Assembly: GCA_016839955.1 (NCBI GenBank)
Contig: JAEOTI010000510.1
Location: 1 to 5,359, forward strand
Source of the DNA: Candidatus Hodarchaeota archaeon
GTDB taxonomy: Archaea > Asgardarchaeota > Heimdallarchaeia > Hodarchaeales > YT1-057
Direction of reading: 5' to 3'
DNA length: 5,359 nt
The notes beneath the pieces were generated by a model. That model saw only the letters and a list, made by a program, of their open reading frames with translations, had not been told where the DNA came from and searched no databases. Within the stretch, counting starts at the first letter, position 1. Each line of letters opens with the position of its first letter. Shown here piece by piece: positions 4,100 to 5,359 of the stretch. The position numbers were made by a program, and so were the translations under genes.

Positions 4100-5359
4100 T
4101 CACTTCCTTTTACTTGTTAGTTTTAGTTTAATTCGTAAAACCATTGACACTAACAATAATGACAATAAAACAGCAATGATTGAAATTGGTGTGCCTTCTG
4201 TTGTTGTTTCTGAAGTCGTTGGAGTAATCGTTGTTGTGGTAGTAGTTTCCGAAGTCATTGCGGTTGGAGTGGTTGCTGATATTACTTCAACAATGAACAC
4301 CTCGTCATTATCAGCAATATTTTGGATATTCCCAGCCACATCAAGTGCTACAGGAATGAAATAATATGTCCCCAAAGAGGAAGTGGGTAATTCGAAATCA
4401 TAAATTTCATCAGAATCTAGATCCAAGACCTCGGTGATCTGAATCTCTCCTTCATTGAATGCCCAGACTAGTAACACCCGATCGATTCCACTTGAGATCT
4501 CATTTGTAGGTGTTGGATCTTGAACATTCACGGAAAAGGACAGATCTCCACCTTGCAAAACTTGATTTGAGATAGGATCAAGTAGGTTCATTGCTGGAGC
4601 TGTGATATCACCCGTATCAATTGATAATTCAAGGTAACCAGTAGCATTGACTTTTCTCCCAGCATATGATTCTGCAAACACGGTAACATCGATTTGTGCG
4701 ATCCCTCCAGGATAATTCAATGGCACTTCAACAGTAAAGCCATCCCCACATGAAACTTGATCCATTAAATTACCGTAAAAACTACTTGCATTATAGAAAA
4801 AGAGCTCGGAGGATGTATTAGTTGACCCTGATACACTGAATCCCACATTATCGACTTGGATATTGATATATAGTAAGAGAATTTCTCCTGGGTCAAGAAC
4901 CCCGTCGCTATTCCCATAGACAGAATCATCGATGGAATAACTTAGCAGAGTGATGACAGGCATTGGTAATTCTGTGATGTCAATTGTAACATTGAAAACT
5001 TGAGCTACTTCATGCCCTTTCGTATCTTTTGCTATCAGGTACAATGTAAATGTCGCGGTTTGATTCCTAGCTGTCATTGGTATTTCGATTGTAGCCTTGG
5101 TAGATGTAGTGCTTGCTGCAGCAGCAACATCACCAATGATCACATTGGCTTTAGTAATATTTAGATCAGGATTATCGGTAGTTATGACTCCTGAAACATC
5201 AAAGGCATTGCTTTCCCCAATATTTTGTACAGTAAATTCAATATCAACCGTTTCACCCGCTTCAAACAAGCCATCAGAATCAGGTTCATATCCCACAGCT
5301 GAGACAATATCAAATTCAGGTTTTGGGAAAAATACGGGGATAGCAAAGTAAAGTAAATC
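4100..5359 (-). CDS. Large secreted surface protein with beta-domain repeats, Thr-rich stalk and C-terminal anchor (5' end outside window)
   Basis: The frame stays open to the window edge (419 visible codons), so the GTG at 5294-5296 is internal and the start and any signal peptide lie beyond 5359. Counting from the first visible codon, residues about 15-130 and 134-250 are two beta domains. Each opens with an Asp-rich loop and Gly-Glu: DSDGLFEAGE (27-36) and GNSDGVLDPGE (149-159). This DGxxxPGE pattern, followed by a VQNIG strand in the first, recalls CARDB-like/Ig-fold domains of archaeal surface proteins and may bind calcium. Residues about 252-360 form an Ig-like domain (APAMNLLDP start, DVAGNI near the end). 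Then come a Thr/Ser-rich stalk (362-389), a membrane helix (391-409, ISIIAVLLSLLLVSMVL) and a basic tail (RIKLKLTSKRK). It is therefore outside-facing and anchored at the C-terminus; the stalk is probably O-glycosylated. The missing N-terminus could carry an enzyme domain. It leads at least two downstream genes in an operon. The precise Pfam family is unverified. Confidence 0.85.
   Translation of the reverse strand, partial: DLLYFAIPVFFPKPEFDIVSAVGYEPDSDGLFEAGETVDIEFTVQNIGESNAFDVSGVITTDNPDLNITKANVIIGDVAAAASTTSTKATIEIPMTARNQTATFTLYLIAKDTKGHEVAQVFNVTIDITELPMPVITLLSYSIDDSVYGNSDGVLDPGEILLLYINIQVDNVGFSVSGSTNTSSELFFYNASSFYGNLMDQVSCGDGFTVEVPLNYPGGIAQIDVTVFAESYAGRKVNATGYLELSIDTGDITAPAMNLLDPISNQVLQGGDLSFSVNVQDPTPTNEISSGIDRVLLVWAFNEGEIQITEVLDLDSDEIYDFELPTSSLGTYYFIPVALDVAGNIQNIADNDEVFIVEVISATTPTAMTSETTTTTTITPTTSETTTEGTPISIIAVLLSLLLVSMVLRIKLKLTSKRK
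4101..4107 (-). promoter_or_regulatory. Ribosome binding site overlapping the stop of the upstream gene
   Basis: The minus strand reads GGAAGTG with A following. The TGA stop of the surface-protein gene (4100-4102) is embedded in this site, and TTG follows 4 nt after the stop. This coupling decides the TTG start at 4095. Confidence 0.6.
4200..4260 (-). repeat. 39-nt-period duplication within the Thr-rich stalk
   Basis: Positions 4200-4221 and 4239-4260 match at 18 or more of 22 bases and encode two TSETTT blocks 13 residues apart. This suggests in-frame expansion of the stalk by slippage or unequal exchange, common in low-complexity stalks of surface proteins. Confidence 0.5.

Noticed and set aside
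4044..4364. Plus-strand open frame of 106 codons
   Set aside because: It lies opposite the surface-protein gene. Its Val-rich run is just the antisense of the Thr-rich stalk codons, and it crosses two coupled minus-strand genes.
5294..5296. GTG as the start of the surface protein
   Set aside because: The same frame runs on without a stop to 5359 and encodes sensible sequence (FFPKPEFDIVSAV) continuous with the beta domain. There is no ribosome site, so the gene is partial.
5097..5351. Plus-strand open frame of 84 codons
   Set aside because: It is antisense to the surface-protein frame, which continues to the window edge with clear domain sequence.

Overview
The window looks archaeal. It is AT-rich. 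Its starts are TTG, GTG or possibly rarer codons, preceded by GGTGA-type ribosome binding sites. Promoter-like elements are TATA boxes rather than -35/-10 pairs. It carries a cell-surface protein with a Thr-rich stalk and a C-terminal membrane anchor. The style is reminiscent of Asgard or Thermoplasmata-type genomes, but no taxonomic marker gene is present, so the lineage is an inference only.

Layout. Positions 1-400 appear non-coding and very AT-rich. They contain three short GC-rich stem-loops spaced exactly 33 nt apart (55-150), a perfect 14-bp palindrome (244-257) and one copy of a 26-bp direct repeat (347-372). A small minus-strand gene (401-787) encodes a 128-residue protein with one N-terminal membrane helix. 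The second copy of the 26-bp repeat (873-898) lies upstream of it, so the repeats bracket this one gene. A divergent intergenic region (788-1046) has a TATA-like box for each direction. The plus-strand gene (1047-2270) encodes a protein of about 400 residues. Its N-terminal half is unrecognised. Its C-terminal half looks like a HEPN domain with the Rx4H ribonuclease motif, a type common in defence and toxin proteins.

The rest (2297-5359) is a tightly packed minus-strand operon, convergent with the HEPN gene. In transcription order it contains: (1) a large secreted surface protein, cut by the window edge, with repeated DSDG...GE-type beta domains, an Ig-like domain, a Thr-rich stalk and a membrane anchor; (2) a 209-residue protein with one N-terminal membrane helix; (3) a membrane-anchored extracellular transglutaminase-like enzyme with an intact Cys-His-Asp triad. 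Gene 2 starts 4 nt after gene 1 stops. The ribosome site for gene 3 lies 5 nt after gene 2 stops. The three products are therefore probably made together and act at the cell surface, with the transglutaminase-fold enzyme as the only recognisable catalyst.

The most interesting points are the HEPN protein paired with a small membrane protein flanked by direct repeats, the 33-nt-phased hairpin array, and evidence that the transglutaminase gene starts at a non-canonical ATA codon.
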